64,000 bases of DNA from Streptomyces griseoviridis (GTDB lineage: Bacteria; Actinomycetota; Actinomycetes; Streptomycetales; Streptomycetaceae), in NCBI GenBank assembly GCA_014649155.1, contig BMSM01000002.1, forward strand, positions 62,001-126,000. The letters run 5' to 3'. Within the stretch, counting starts at the first letter, position 1, and each line of letters opens with the position of its first letter. Of this stretch, positions 18,910 through 29,427 are shown in pieces. The notes under the pieces are model-generated. The model was not told the origin of the DNA. It made no database searches and worked only from the letters and a program-made list of their open reading frames with translations. The position numbers and the translations under genes were made by a program.

Positions 18910-19548
18910 TCAGCGCGGGCGCAGCGCTACGACGGCGACCAGCGCGGGGAGCGTGATGAGCAGGACGAAGACGAGCGGCGACATGGCACCGCGCGGGGTC
19001 CGCGGCCGGGGCGCCGCGGCACGGTGGCGCGGATAGCGCACCGGGGTCAGGGACGGACTCGGCGCCGGAGCGGACGAGGAGGGGGGTGCGGAGGGGGGTG
19101 CGGAGGGGGGTGGCGGCTCGGGCGCCGGGGTGACGCTCGGCACAGCGGCCGGCGTCCGGGTCGGCCGCGGGGGCGCCGGGCGCGGCGGCGCGGGCGGTTC
19201 GGGCTCGGGCGTGGGCCGGGCCGGCGGGGGCGCCGGGGTCCGGGAGGGCGGGGGAGTGGGCGGGGCCGGGGGCTTCGACGGCGGCGGCTCGGGCGGTTCC
19301 GGGGGCGTGGGTGTCGGCGTCGGGGTCGGGCTGGGCGGCGGGCAGGGCGGGAACGTGGGCCAGGTGCCCCGTCCGGTGACCGCCGCGGCCGTGAGGCCGT
19401 CCGGGCCGTTCGACACGTACGCGCACGCGTCCGCGACCGCCGGGGCCGCCGGTGCGCCGGCGGCGGCGAACACCAGCGTCACCAGGGCCAACGCCCGTCC
19501 TGCGGTGGCGGATCGGGTCGGTTCGGGTCCATGCACGTGGCGAATCAT
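18910..19548 (-). CDS. Proline-rich exported membrane-anchored protein
   Basis: A 212-residue protein with a signal peptide (ending APAVADA) and a short folded stretch with two cysteines. About 100 residues of almost pure Pro/Thr/Ser/Glu linker follow (SPTPTPTPTPPEPPEP and similar), then a C-terminal hydrophobic helix ending in RPR. Such linkers usually span the peptidoglycan. It is upstream of the DUF4239 gene with a 16-base gap. Function unknown. The low-complexity section makes similarity searches unreliable. Confidence 0.7.
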   Translation of the reverse strand: MIRHVHGPEPTRSATAGRALALVTLVFAAAGAPAAPAVADACAYVSNGPDGLTAAAVTGRGTWPTFPPCPPPSPTPTPTPTPPEPPEPPPSKPPAPPTPPPSRTPAPPPARPTPEPEPPAPPRPAPPRPTRTPAAVPSVTPAPEPPPPSAPPSAPPSSSAPAPSPSLTPVRYPRHRAAAPRPRTPRGAMSPLVFVLLITLPALVAVVALRPR

Positions 19549-19782
19549 CGAAGGCGCGGGGCCGTGACGTGCCCCGGTGCCGGGGGATTGCTCCGAAGGA
19601 GGTACGGCATTCGTACACCTGTTCGTCGGACTCGTACTTGCGTACGGCCGGGGAAGAAAACACCGGCCGTGTTGAACACCGCCGTACGCCCCGTCCGTAC
19701 CCCCTGCCGTGCGGCGGAGCGATCCCCCTCCGCGACCACCCTGGAAGGAGGGGGAGTTGGTGAGGTCGACGATGAGGACCTC

Positions 19783-20708
19783 GTGGCGAACGCCTCACTC
19801 GTGACGGGCGCCGCGGTGGTGCTGGTGCTGACGACGGCGTGCGGTCAGGACCGCGGCGCCGTCGGCGGCAGCCAGAACGTGGGCGCCACGGCCCGGCCCG
19901 GCGAGATCGGTGACGCCGGCGCGGACCAGGGGCTCGGCACCGGCGCCGGGGACGCGCGGTCGGCGAGCCCGGCCGCCGTCGCCGGCAAGCTCTCCGTCAC
20001 CGCGGACGACGAACTCGGCGCGCTGGTGACCGACGGCGCGGGCCGCACCCTGTACCGCTTCGACACGGACACCGCGAAACCGCCCGAGGCGACCTGCAAG
20101 GCGGAGTGCGCCACCGCCTGGCCGCCGGTGCCCGCGGCCGACGCCCTCGCGGGCGAGGGCGTCGACGAGGACCTGCTCGGCGAGGTCATCCGCGCCGACG
20201 GCACCAAGCAGCTCACCGTCGGCGGCTGGCCGGCGTACCGCTGCACCAGGGACAGCGCCGCCGGTGACGTCAACGGGCAGGGCGTGAACGGCAGGTGGTT
20301 CGCGCTGGCCGCCGACGGCACGGAGGCGGGCACGGACCGTCCCGGCCTGGCCACCCGCGAGGACCCCCGGCCGGGCGAGATCGTCGTGACGGCAACGGCA
20401 TGACGGTCTGCCGCTTCCTGACGGACGAGGCGTGGCCCGAGCCGGTGTGCGCGTGCACCGGCGCGTGTCTCGAGAAATGGCCGGTCGTCGTCCCTGTGGA
20501 GGCGAACGACACCAGGGGTGCCGAGAAGAAGGGCCTGATGAGCTTCACCGGGCCGGACGGCGCGGCCCGGCAGACCATCGACTGCTGGCCGATCCGCACC
20601 TTCGCCGGGGACAAGGCGCCCGGCGACCCCCATGGCCAGGGCGTGGGCGGCACCTGGTACGCCGTCGGCCCCGACGGGAAGCCGGTCAGGAAGCAGCGGC
20701 GGCGCACC
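19783..20708 (+). pseudogene. SCO0930-type two-domain lipoprotein, frameshifted
   Basis: The first frame (GTG 19783 to TGA 20403, 206 residues) has a signal ending VLTTACGQD. It is followed by one Lipoprotein_15-type domain (GRTLYRFDTD, CKAECATAWPP, GGWPAYRC, GVNGRWFA). It then breaks at GEIVVTATA. The next frame continues at once with GNGMTVCRFLTDEAW and a full second domain (CTGACLEKWPVV to GGTWYAVGPDGK). One added G at about 20390 joins them. The N-terminus may also be shifted: an ATG at 19772 would supply the missing positive signal residues (MRTSWR). No stop separates the second domain from the methyltransferase frame. Confidence 0.8.
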
Positions 20709-20746
20709 GGGCCGCCCCCTCCGCTCGCGCGCGGAGGGGGCGGCCC
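20709..20746 (+). terminator. 16-bp stem terminator after lipoprotein
   Basis: GGGCCGCCCCCTCCGC at 20709-20724 pairs exactly with 20731-20746 around a six-base loop. It marks the natural end of the lipoprotein gene and separates it from the methyltransferase. Confidence 0.75.
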
Positions 20747-20888
20747 CTCGTGCGCCCGGTGCGCGTGGCACGTGCCGCCGGGACGTGACCGGGAACGGAT
20801 GGTCAATTTCCGTTTCCGCTCGCTCCTTTGGCGGGCGATCAGTAGCCTCTGCTCGAACACCGGATCGCCTTCAGCCTTGGAGAGCCAG

Positions 20889-21701
20889 ATGGAGCGTCCC
20901 GCCTGGGCGCCGCGCAGCATCGACATCACGGTGCCCAGCGTGTCCCGGATCCACGACTTCTATCTGGGCGGTTCGCACAACTTCGAGGTCGACCGGGAGG
21001 CGGCCCGCCGGGCCATGCGGTCCGTCCCGGGGCTGCCGAAGATCATGCAGGCCGGCCGGGCGTTCATGCGCCGCGCCGTGCGCCACGCGGCCGGTGCCGG
21101 CATCACCCAGTTCCTCGACATCGGCTCCGGCATCCCCGCCTTCGGCAGCGTCCACGAGGTGGTCCGCCGGGTCCGGCCCGACGCCCGCGTGGTCTACGTC
21201 GACCACGACCCGGTGGCGGTCGCACACAGCCAGGCCGTCCTGGACGGCGACGAGCACGTCGACATCGTTGCCGCCGACCTGCTCACACCGCGCGACATCC
21301 TCGCGAGCGAGCAGGTGGAGCGGCTGATCGACCTGAATCGGCCGGTGGCCCTCCTGCTCGTTGCCATACTGCACTTCGTGGAGGACCGGGACGACCCGTA
21401 CACGGCGGTGGCCGAGCTGACGAGCGCGCTCGCGCCCGGCAGCATGCTCGTCCTCTCCCACGCCGCGTACGAGGGAATGCCGCTGCCCCCCGAGCGGGCC
21501 AAGGGCGCGGTCGAGGTGTACAAAGACATCCGCAAACCGCTGATCATGCGCACGCGCGAGGAGATCGCGCGGTTCTTCGAGGGGTACGACATGGTGGAAC
21601 CCGGACTGGTGCCGATGGCGTGCTGGCGGCCCGAGTCGGCGCCGGAGGACGAGGACCCCTACGCCTTCTCCGGTTTCGCGGGCGTGGGGCGTACCGCGTG
21701 A
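20889..21701 (+). CDS. SAM-dependent methyltransferase (DUF574 family)
   Basis: A 270-residue member of the DUF574 family, which is very abundant in Streptomyces. The family N-terminus SVSRIHDFYLGGSHNFEVDR lies near residues 20-40. The SAM-binding motif FLDIGSGIP is near 78 and VVYVDHDPVAV near 105. Substrates of the family are mostly unknown. The ATG at 20889 has GGAG eight bases upstream. The stop overlaps the start of the next gene (GTGA), so the methyltransferase and the c-di-GMP enzyme are translationally coupled. Confidence 0.92.
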   Translation: MERPAWAPRSIDITVPSVSRIHDFYLGGSHNFEVDREAARRAMRSVPGLPKIMQAGRAFMRRAVRHAAGAGITQFLDIGSGIPAFGSVHEVVRRVRPDARVVYVDHDPVAVAHSQAVLDGDEHVDIVAADLLTPRDILASEQVERLIDLNRPVALLLVAILHFVEDRDDPYTAVAELTSALAPGSMLVLSHAAYEGMPLPPERAKGAVEVYKDIRKPLIMRTREEIARFFEGYDMVEPGLVPMACWRPESAPEDEDPYAFSGFAGVGRTA

Positions 21702-23845
21702 CCGCGCAGCCCGACGGGCCGGACGGGCCGGAGGACAGACTCCGCCGGTTCGCGACGATCTGGAGCCGGGCCGTCTTCCCGGTCACCACGACCTCGTCCA
21801 CCCGCCCCGAGTTCGAGGCCGAACTGCTGCCACTGGCCCGCCGGCTGAGCGAGGTGCTGCGCGCCCGCGCCTTCGACGCGGAGGCGGCCAAGGAGGTCGG
21901 CGCGGCCCTCGTCGACGCCCACTGCACCGACCCCGAGGCGCTCAGCCGCACCCTGGACTGCGTCGACGCCTATCTGGTGCTGTACTGCGGCGAGGGCGGC
22001 GACCAGGAGGACCTGCGGGCCCGGTCGGCGCGGATGCAGCACGCCATGGCGGCCGGCTTCGCGCAGGCGCTGCGCGAGCGCACCCTGGCCGAGCAGGAGG
22101 CCATCGCCCAGGCCGCGCTGAAGGCCCAGGGCGTGGTCGCCGCCGCGCTGCACGCCAGCGAGGCCCGCTTCCGCGCGGTCTTCGAGGGCGCCGCCATAGG
22201 CATCGGCATCGCCGACCTCGACGGCAACATCCTCCAGGTCAACGAGGCGCTCACACGCATGTTCGGCCTCACCGACCAGGCCATGCGCCGGGGCAACGTC
22301 CGGGAGTGGACCCACCCCGACGACGCCCCCCAGACCTGGCGGCTCTACGACGAGCTGGTGCGCGGCGAGCGCGAGCACTACCACCTGGAGAAGGCGTTCT
22401 ACCGGCCCGACGGCACCGTCCTGTGGACCAACCTGACCGTCTCCCTGCTGCGCGACGCCGACGGCGACCCGCAGTACCAGCTCGCCCTCATGGAGGACAC
22501 CACCGAGCGCCGGCTGCTCAACCTGCGGCTGCGCTACGAGGCCACCCACGACGCGCTCACCGGCCTGCCCAACCGCAGCTTCTTCTTCGAACGCCTGGAG
22601 AAGGCTCTCGGCGCCGGCGAGGGCCAGCGCTTCGGCCTGTGCTACCTCGACCTGGACGGTTTCAAGACCGTCAACGACAGCCTCGGGCACGCGGCCGGCG
22701 ACCGGCTCCTCGTCGAGGTCGCCGACCGGCTCCAGGGCTGCGCCACCGCGCCCGGCGAGATGGTCGCCCGGCTCGGCGGCGACGAGTTCGTGGCGCTCAC
22801 CACCGGGCCGGACACCGCCCAGGAGGTGGACGAACTGGCCGAGCGCATCATGAACGCGCTGCTCGCGCCGGTCAGCGTCGACGGCCGGGAGCTGACCGTG
22901 CGCGGCTCCATCGGCATCGTCGAGGGACCGGCGGGCGAGCGCAGCGCGGCGGAGGTGCTGCGCAGCGCCGACATCACCATGTACCGGGCCAAGTCGGCCG
23001 GCGGCAACCGCTACGAGCTGGCCGACCCGGAGGCCGACGCCCGCGCCATCACCCGGCACGGGCTGACCACCGCGCTGCCGGCGGCGCTGGAGCGCGGCGA
23101 GTTCTTCATCGAGTACCAGCCGCTGGTCCACCTCGGCGACGGCAGCGTGCGCGGCGCGGAGGCGCTGGTGCGCTGGCTGCATCCGCAGCACGGCGTCCTC
23201 GGCCCGGACCGGTTCATCCCGCTCGCCGAGCACACCGGTCTGATCGTGCCGCTCGGCCGCTGGGTGCTGGAGCAGTCGGTGCGGCAGGCCCGCGCCTGGC
23301 GGGAGCGGTACGGCGACGGCGCGGACCCGCTGCGCATCAACGTCAACCTCTCGCCCTGCCAGCTCACCCATCCCGGGCTGGTCCAGGACACGGTCGACAT
23401 CCTGGAACGGGCGGGCGTCACCCCGGACGCGCTCTGCCTGGAGGTGACGGAGTCCGCCCTGATCGGCGCCGACGACGATCTGCTCAAGCCGCTGCGGAGG
23501 CTGGCCGAGATGGGCGTCGACATCGCCCTGGACGACTTCGGCACGGGCTACTCCAACCTCGCCAACCTGCGCCGCCTGCCGGTGAGCGTGCTCAAGCTGG
23601 ACCGTTCCTTCACCCAGAGCATGCAGCAGTTCCCGGCCGACCCGGTCGACCTCAGGATCGTCGAGGGCATCGTCTCCCTCGCCCACGGCCTGGACCTCGC
23701 GGTCACCGTGGAGGGCGTGGAGACCGGCGCGCAGGCGGAACAGCTCCGCGTCCTGGGCTGCGACACGGCGCAGGGCTGGTACTACGCCCGTCCGGGGCCG
23801 CCGGACCGCCTCCACGAGCTGGCCCTGGTGGACACGACAGGCTGA
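21698..23845 (+). CDS. rmdA: PAS-GGDEF-EAL cyclic di-GMP enzyme (RmdA-like)
   Basis: A 715-residue cytoplasmic protein. An N-terminal helical region covers about 1-155 and a PAS/PAC domain about 155-280. GGDEF covers about 287-450, with an intact LGGDEF near 358. EAL covers about 465-710 with EALVR, NVNLS, EVTES, DDFGTGYS, KLDRSF and VEGVET. All catalytic EAL residues look present, so phosphodiesterase activity is expected; the GGDEF site is also intact. Architecture and neighbours match what I remember of RmdA (SCO0928) of S. coelicolor, which controls development through c-di-GMP. The symbol rests on that memory. The GTG start overlaps the methyltransferase stop. Confidence 0.88.
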   Translation: MTAQPDGPDGPEDRLRRFATIWSRAVFPVTTTSSTRPEFEAELLPLARRLSEVLRARAFDAEAAKEVGAALVDAHCTDPEALSRTLDCVDAYLVLYCGEGGDQEDLRARSARMQHAMAAGFAQALRERTLAEQEAIAQAALKAQGVVAAALHASEARFRAVFEGAAIGIGIADLDGNILQVNEALTRMFGLTDQAMRRGNVREWTHPDDAPQTWRLYDELVRGEREHYHLEKAFYRPDGTVLWTNLTVSLLRDADGDPQYQLALMEDTTERRLLNLRLRYEATHDALTGLPNRSFFFERLEKALGAGEGQRFGLCYLDLDGFKTVNDSLGHAAGDRLLVEVADRLQGCATAPGEMVARLGGDEFVALTTGPDTAQEVDELAERIMNALLAPVSVDGRELTVRGSIGIVEGPAGERSAAEVLRSADITMYRAKSAGGNRYELADPEADARAITRHGLTTALPAALERGEFFIEYQPLVHLGDGSVRGAEALVRWLHPQHGVLGPDRFIPLAEHTGLIVPLGRWVLEQSVRQARAWRERYGDGADPLRINVNLSPCQLTHPGLVQDTVDILERAGVTPDALCLEVTESALIGADDDLLKPLRRLAEMGVDIALDDFGTGYSNLANLRRLPVSVLKLDRSFTQSMQQFPADPVDLRIVEGIVSLAHGLDLAVTVEGVETGAQAEQLRVLGCDTAQGWYYARPGPPDRLHELALVDTTG

Positions 23846-23869
23846 TCCCCCGGACGCGGGCACGCCCTC

Positions 23870-23970
23870 AGGGGCGCGGGGAACCGCGCCAGCGACCACG
23901 ACGCAACCCGCACCCTGCGACGGGACGCGCGGGTCTCGTCGTGGCTGGTCGCGCAGGTCCCCACGCCCCT
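23870..23970. repeat. Imperfect long inverted repeat between convergent genes
   Basis: The arms at 23870-23902 and 23938-23970 match at about 26 of 33 positions (AGGGGCGCGGGGA against its complement). The GGGGCGCGGGGAAC core with CCACGACG is a sequence I recognise as a common intergenic repeat of Streptomyces. It lies between convergent genes and may act as a terminator. Confidence 0.65.
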
Positions 23971-24001
23971 GGGGACATACCCGCGCCCGGCGACGAGGGG
24001 G

Positions 24002-24886
24002 TCACCGTTCCAGCAGCATCCGCTGGAGCTCCCGCGCGGCCCGGGGAGGAGCCACATCGCTGCGGTGGGCCAGGGCGATCGTACGGTGCAGGCCCGGCCG
24101 GGCCAGCGGCGTCACCCGCAGCCCGCGCCCCGACCGGGCCGCCACCATCCGGGGCACGACCGCTACCCCGAGCCCCGCCCGGACGAAGCCGAGAACCGCG
24201 TCCATCTCACCGCCCTCCACCGCGAAACCCGGCTCGAACCCCGCGGAGCGGCACGCCGCCACCGTCAGCTCCCGCAGGTCGTAGCCGTGCCGGAACATGA
24301 CCAGGCGCTCGCCCTCCAGGTCGCCGATGTCCACCGCGCGCCGCCCGCCCCCGGGCCGCGGCTCCTCCGGTGACGACACCACCACCAGGTCCTCCCGCAG
24401 CAGTTCCACCGTGGTCAGCGCCGGCGACGGGCTCGGCAGCGGCAGGACGACGAGCGCGAGATCGAGCGCCCCGCGCGCCAGCTCCCGTACCAGGTCATGG
24501 CTGCCGCCCTCCTCGATCAGCAGCCGGATGCCGGGGTAGCGGTCGTGGAACGCGCGCAGCACATCCGGCAGCAAGCCGGTGCACAGGCTCGGCGTCGCGC
24601 CCAGCCGGACCCGGCCGCCGCGCAGCTGCGCCAGCTCCTGCACCTCGTGCCGCGCCGTGTCCGCGTCGGCCAGGATGCGCCGGGCCAGCGGCAGCAGCGC
24701 CTCCCCGGCGTCGGTCAGCGTGATGTTGCCCCGCGCCCGCTGGAAGAGGTCCGCGCCCAGCTCCCGCTCCAATGCCTTGACCTGCTGCGACAGCGACGGC
24801 TGGGAGACATGGACCAGGTCGGCGGCCCGGGTGAAGTGCCGGGTCTCGGCGACCGCCACGAAGTACTGGAGCTGATGGAACTGCAC
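24002..24886 (-). CDS. LysR-type transcriptional regulator
   Basis: A 294-residue LysR regulator. The winged helix-turn-helix is at residues 1-62 (FTRAADLVHVSQPSLSQQVKALE), followed by a substrate-binding domain with LGATPSLCTGLLPDVL near 95. I start it at the GTG at 24886 (VQFHQLQYF), which is the usual N-terminus; an earlier in-frame start would add 14 unlikely residues. It is divergent from sdhCAB, with a LysR-type dyad at 24896-24910 in the 84-base gap. It therefore probably regulates itself and the succinate dehydrogenase operon. Confidence 0.9.
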   Translation of the reverse strand: MQFHQLQYFVAVAETRHFTRAADLVHVSQPSLSQQVKALERELGADLFQRARGNITLTDAGEALLPLARRILADADTARHEVQELAQLRGGRVRLGATPSLCTGLLPDVLRAFHDRYPGIRLLIEEGGSHDLVRELARGALDLALVVLPLPSPSPALTTVELLREDLVVVSSPEEPRPGGGRRAVDIGDLEGERLVMFRHGYDLRELTVAACRSAGFEPGFAVEGGEMDAVLGFVRAGLGVAVVPRMVAARSGRGLRVTPLARPGLHRTIALAHRSDVAPPRAARELQRMLLER

Positions 24887-24895
24887 CCCGCCATC

Positions 24896-24910
24896 ATAGG
24901 CTCTCCCTAT
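24896..24910. promoter_or_regulatory. LysR-type dyad operator
   Basis: ATAGG-N5-CCTAT is a perfect inverted repeat with the T-N11-A form of LysR binding sites. It lies 9 bases upstream of the LysR start and 60 bases upstream of sdhC. Confidence 0.65.
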
Positions 24911-24970
24911 CGAAACGAGGCTCACCATGTCTTGGACCGATGGGGCCGTCCGGCCCTAGCGTCTGGTGAC

Positions 24971-25678
24971 ATGGCTCTGGCAACGCGGACGGACCGACGG
25001 CCGTCCATGGCACGCACCGTGTGGGACTCCACCGTCGGCAAGAAGGCCGTGATGGCGGTCAGCGGACTGATCATGCTGCTGTACCTGGTCGTCCACATGA
25101 TCGGCAATCTGAAGATCTTCTTCGGCACGGAGGAGTTCAACCACTACGCCCACTGGCTGCGCACCGTGGGCGAGCCGTTCATGCACTACGAGTGGACCCT
25201 GTGGGTCGTCCGTGTGGTGCTGGTCGTCGCCGTCGTCGCCCACGCCACCTCCGCGTACCAGCTCAGCCGCCGCGACATCAAGGCACGGCCCACCCCGTAC
25301 GCGCACCGGCGCCGGCGGGCCGGTTACGCCACCCGCACCATGCGCTGGGGCGGGGTCATCCTCGGTCTGTTCATCGTCTGGCACATCCTGGACCTGACCA
25401 CCGGCACCGTGCACGCGGGCGGCTTCGAGTCGGGCAAGCCCTACCAGAACGTCGTGGACACCTTCTCCACCTGGTACGGCAACACCGTCTACATCGTCGC
25501 GATGCTCGCCCTCGGCCTGCACATCCAGCACGGCTTCTGGAGCGCCGCCCAGACCCTCGGCGCCGGCAGCCGCAGCCGCGACCGCGCCCTGAAGACCGTC
25601 GCCAACGTCCTCGCGCTGCTGCTCACGGCCGGTTTCATCGCCGTCCCCGTGGGCGTCATGACCGGAGTGGTGAGCTGA
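24971..25678 (+). CDS. sdhC: Succinate dehydrogenase cytochrome b subunit
   Basis: A 235-residue membrane subunit. It has the five-helix, single-chain (type B) anchor form found in actinobacteria and related to the fumarate reductase cytochrome b of Bacteroides and Wolinella. It carries haem groups and passes electrons from the SdhAB head to menaquinone. Candidate haem histidines lie in [27 protein letters not shown] and LGLHIQHG. First gene of the sdhCAB operon, two bases before sdhA. Confidence 0.92.
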   Translation: MALATRTDRRPSMARTVWDSTVGKKAVMAVSGLIMLLYLVVHMIGNLKIFFGTEEFNHYAHWLRTVGEPFMHYEWTLWVVRVVLVVAVVAHATSAYQLSRRDIKARPTPYAHRRRRAGYATRTMRWGGVILGLFIVWHILDLTTGTVHAGGFESGKPYQNVVDTFSTWYGNTVYIVAMLALGLHIQHGFWSAAQTLGAGSRSRDRALKTVANVLALLLTAGFIAVPVGVMTGVVS

Positions 25679-25680
25679 AC

Positions 25681-27626
<1,946 letters not shown>

Positions 27627-27630
<4 letters not shown>

Positions 27631-28376
27631 GGCTCACCCTGCGCGTCTGGCGCCAGAAGAACGCCGCCGCCGAAGGCGCCATGTCCACCTACGAGGTGGA
27701 CGGGATCTCGCCGGACATGTCCTTCCTCGAGATGCTCGACACCCTCAACGAGGAGCTGATCCTCAAGGGCGAGGACCCGGTCGCCTTCGACCACGACTGC
27801 CGCGAGGGCATCTGCGGCGCGTGCTCGCTCGTCATCAACGGCGACGCGCACGGGCCGGAGCGGACGACCACCTGCCAGCTGCACATGCGGTCGTTCCGGG
27901 ACGGCGACACCATCGACATCGAACCGTGGCGGGCGTCGGCGTTCCCGGTCGTGAAGGACCTGGTCGTCGACCGGTCCGCCTTCGACCGGATCATCCAGGC
28001 CGGTGGCTACATCACCGCCCCCACCGGTGCGGCGCCCGAGGCCCATGCCACGCCGGTCCCGAAGGCGGACGCGGACTTCGCGTTCGAGCACGCGGAGTGC
28101 ATCGGGTGCGGGGCGTGCGTGGCGGCCTGCCCCAACGGAGCGGCGATGCTGTTCACGTCCGCCAAGGTCAACCATCTGAACGTCCTGCCCCAGGGAGCGC
28201 CCGAGCGGGAGACGCGGGTGCTGGACATGGTGGGGCAGATGGACGCCGAGGGGTTCGGCGGGTGCACGCTGACGGGCGAGTGCGCGACCGCCTGCCCCAA
28301 GGGCATTCCGCTCATGTCCATCACCAGCATGAACAAGGAGTGGTTGCGGGCCGCCCGGAAGGCGGGCAAGCGCTAG
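27627..28376 (+). CDS. sdhB: Succinate dehydrogenase iron-sulfur subunit
   Basis: A 249-residue electron-transfer subunit. The N-terminal ferredoxin domain binds a [2Fe-2S] cluster through CREGICGAC and a downstream cysteine, near residues 57-78. The C-terminal domain binds the other clusters through [14 protein letters not shown] near 157 and [14 protein letters not shown] near 213-225. It relays electrons from SdhA to SdhC. Last gene of sdhCAB, followed by a large inverted repeat. Confidence 0.95.
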
Positions 28377-28455
28377 GGTCTGTCGTTTTGATCAGGTCGC
28401 GGGGAAGCGGCTGCGTCTTCCCCGCGTCCGCGGCGTGATCCGAACGACAGGCCCT
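28375..28455. repeat. Nested inverted repeat after sdhB
   Basis: Outer arms at 28375-28394 and 28436-28455 agree at 17 of 20 positions (AGGGTCTGTCGTT against ACGACAGGCCCT). Inside them CGCGGGGAAG at 28398-28407 pairs perfectly with 28417-28426. This is a recurrent Streptomyces intergenic element as I remember it. Here it probably terminates the sdh operon. Confidence 0.65.
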
Positions 28456-28650
28456 GGCCGCGACCCACCAGGACGTTCGCCGGACAGGTGCGGACGGGCG
28501 GGACCGGGAGAGGTGCTCCTCCCGGTCCCGTTTCGCACGCGCCCCTGGCATTCAGCGACCGCACATCCGCTCTCCCGGCGTTGGTCATGCGCAGGACAGC
28601 CGGGGTCGGGAGAACAGAGGCGAGCCCGGCCCCTGACCAGGAGAGCAGCC

Positions 28651-29427
28651 ATGAGCGGTGTACTGACCGTCGACCGACGCCCGCAGCCCCCGGCACCCGT
28701 CCGCTACACCGTCTCCCTCGCCCGTGAGGAGGAGGAGGTCCGGGCCGCGCAGCGCCTGCGGCACGAGGTCTTCGCGGGGGAGATGGGCGCCCTGCTGTCC
28801 GGGCCCCGGCCGGGACTGGACGCCGACGCCTTCGACGCCTACTGCGACCACCTGCTGGTGCGCGAGGAGACCACCGGGCAGGTCGTCGGCACCTACCGGC
28901 TGCTGCCGCCCGAGCGGGCCGCGATCGCCGGACGGCTGTACGCGGAGAGCGAGTTCGACCTCACCGCGCTGGACCCGGTCCGCCCGGACCTGGTCGAGGT
29001 GGGCCGCTCCTGCGTGCACCCCGACCACCGCGACGGCGCCGTCATCGGGCTCATCTGGGCCGGCATCGCCCGCTACATGACCGACCGCGGCCACGAGTGG
29101 CTGGCCGGCTGCTGCTCGGTCCCGCTCGCCGACGGCGGCGCCCTCGCCTCCGCCACCTGGGAGCGCGTACGGGACCGGCACCTGGCGCCCGAGGAGTACC
29201 GGGTGCGGCCCCTGCTGCCGTGGGTCCCGCGCCCCGGCACGCCGGCCGCGCGCACCGGACTGCCGGCCCTGCTGCGCGGTTACCTCCGGCTCGGCGCCTG
29301 GGTCTGCGGTGAGCCCGCGCACGACCCCGACTTCGGCGTCGCCGACCTGTACGTGCTGCTGCCCATGAACCGGGTCGACCCCCGCTACCTGCGGCACTTC
29401 CTCTCGCTCGTGCCCGCCGCCCGGTGA
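28651..29427 (+). CDS. OlsB-like N-acyltransferase (GNAT fold)
   Basis: A 258-residue protein of the acyl-homoserine-lactone/OlsB branch of the GNAT fold, often annotated as hemolysin-like. Diagnostic stretches are RLRHEVFAGEMG near 31-42, VVGTYRLLPP near 80 and LVEVGRSCVHPDHRDG near 112-127. OlsB acylates the amino group of ornithine to make lyso-ornithine lipid. The next gene is a PlsC-type O-acyltransferase coupled by GTGA, which is the expected partner. Ornithine lipids are known in Streptomyces. The substrate is inferred from this pairing. Confidence 0.8.
   Translation: MSGVLTVDRRPQPPAPVRYTVSLAREEEEVRAAQRLRHEVFAGEMGALLSGPRPGLDADAFDAYCDHLLVREETTGQVVGTYRLLPPERAAIAGRLYAESEFDLTALDPVRPDLVEVGRSCVHPDHRDGAVIGLIWAGIARYMTDRGHEWLAGCCSVPLADGGALASATWERVRDRHLAPEEYRVRPLLPWVPRPGTPAARTGLPALLRGYLRLGAWVCGEPAHDPDFGVADLYVLLPMNRVDPRYLRHFLSLVPAAR

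Noticed and set aside
20403..20889. Natural fusion of the second lipoprotein domain to the methyltransferase
   Set aside because: The frames happen to be continuous, but a strong terminator hairpin and a good ribosome site before ATG 20889 separate two normal genes.
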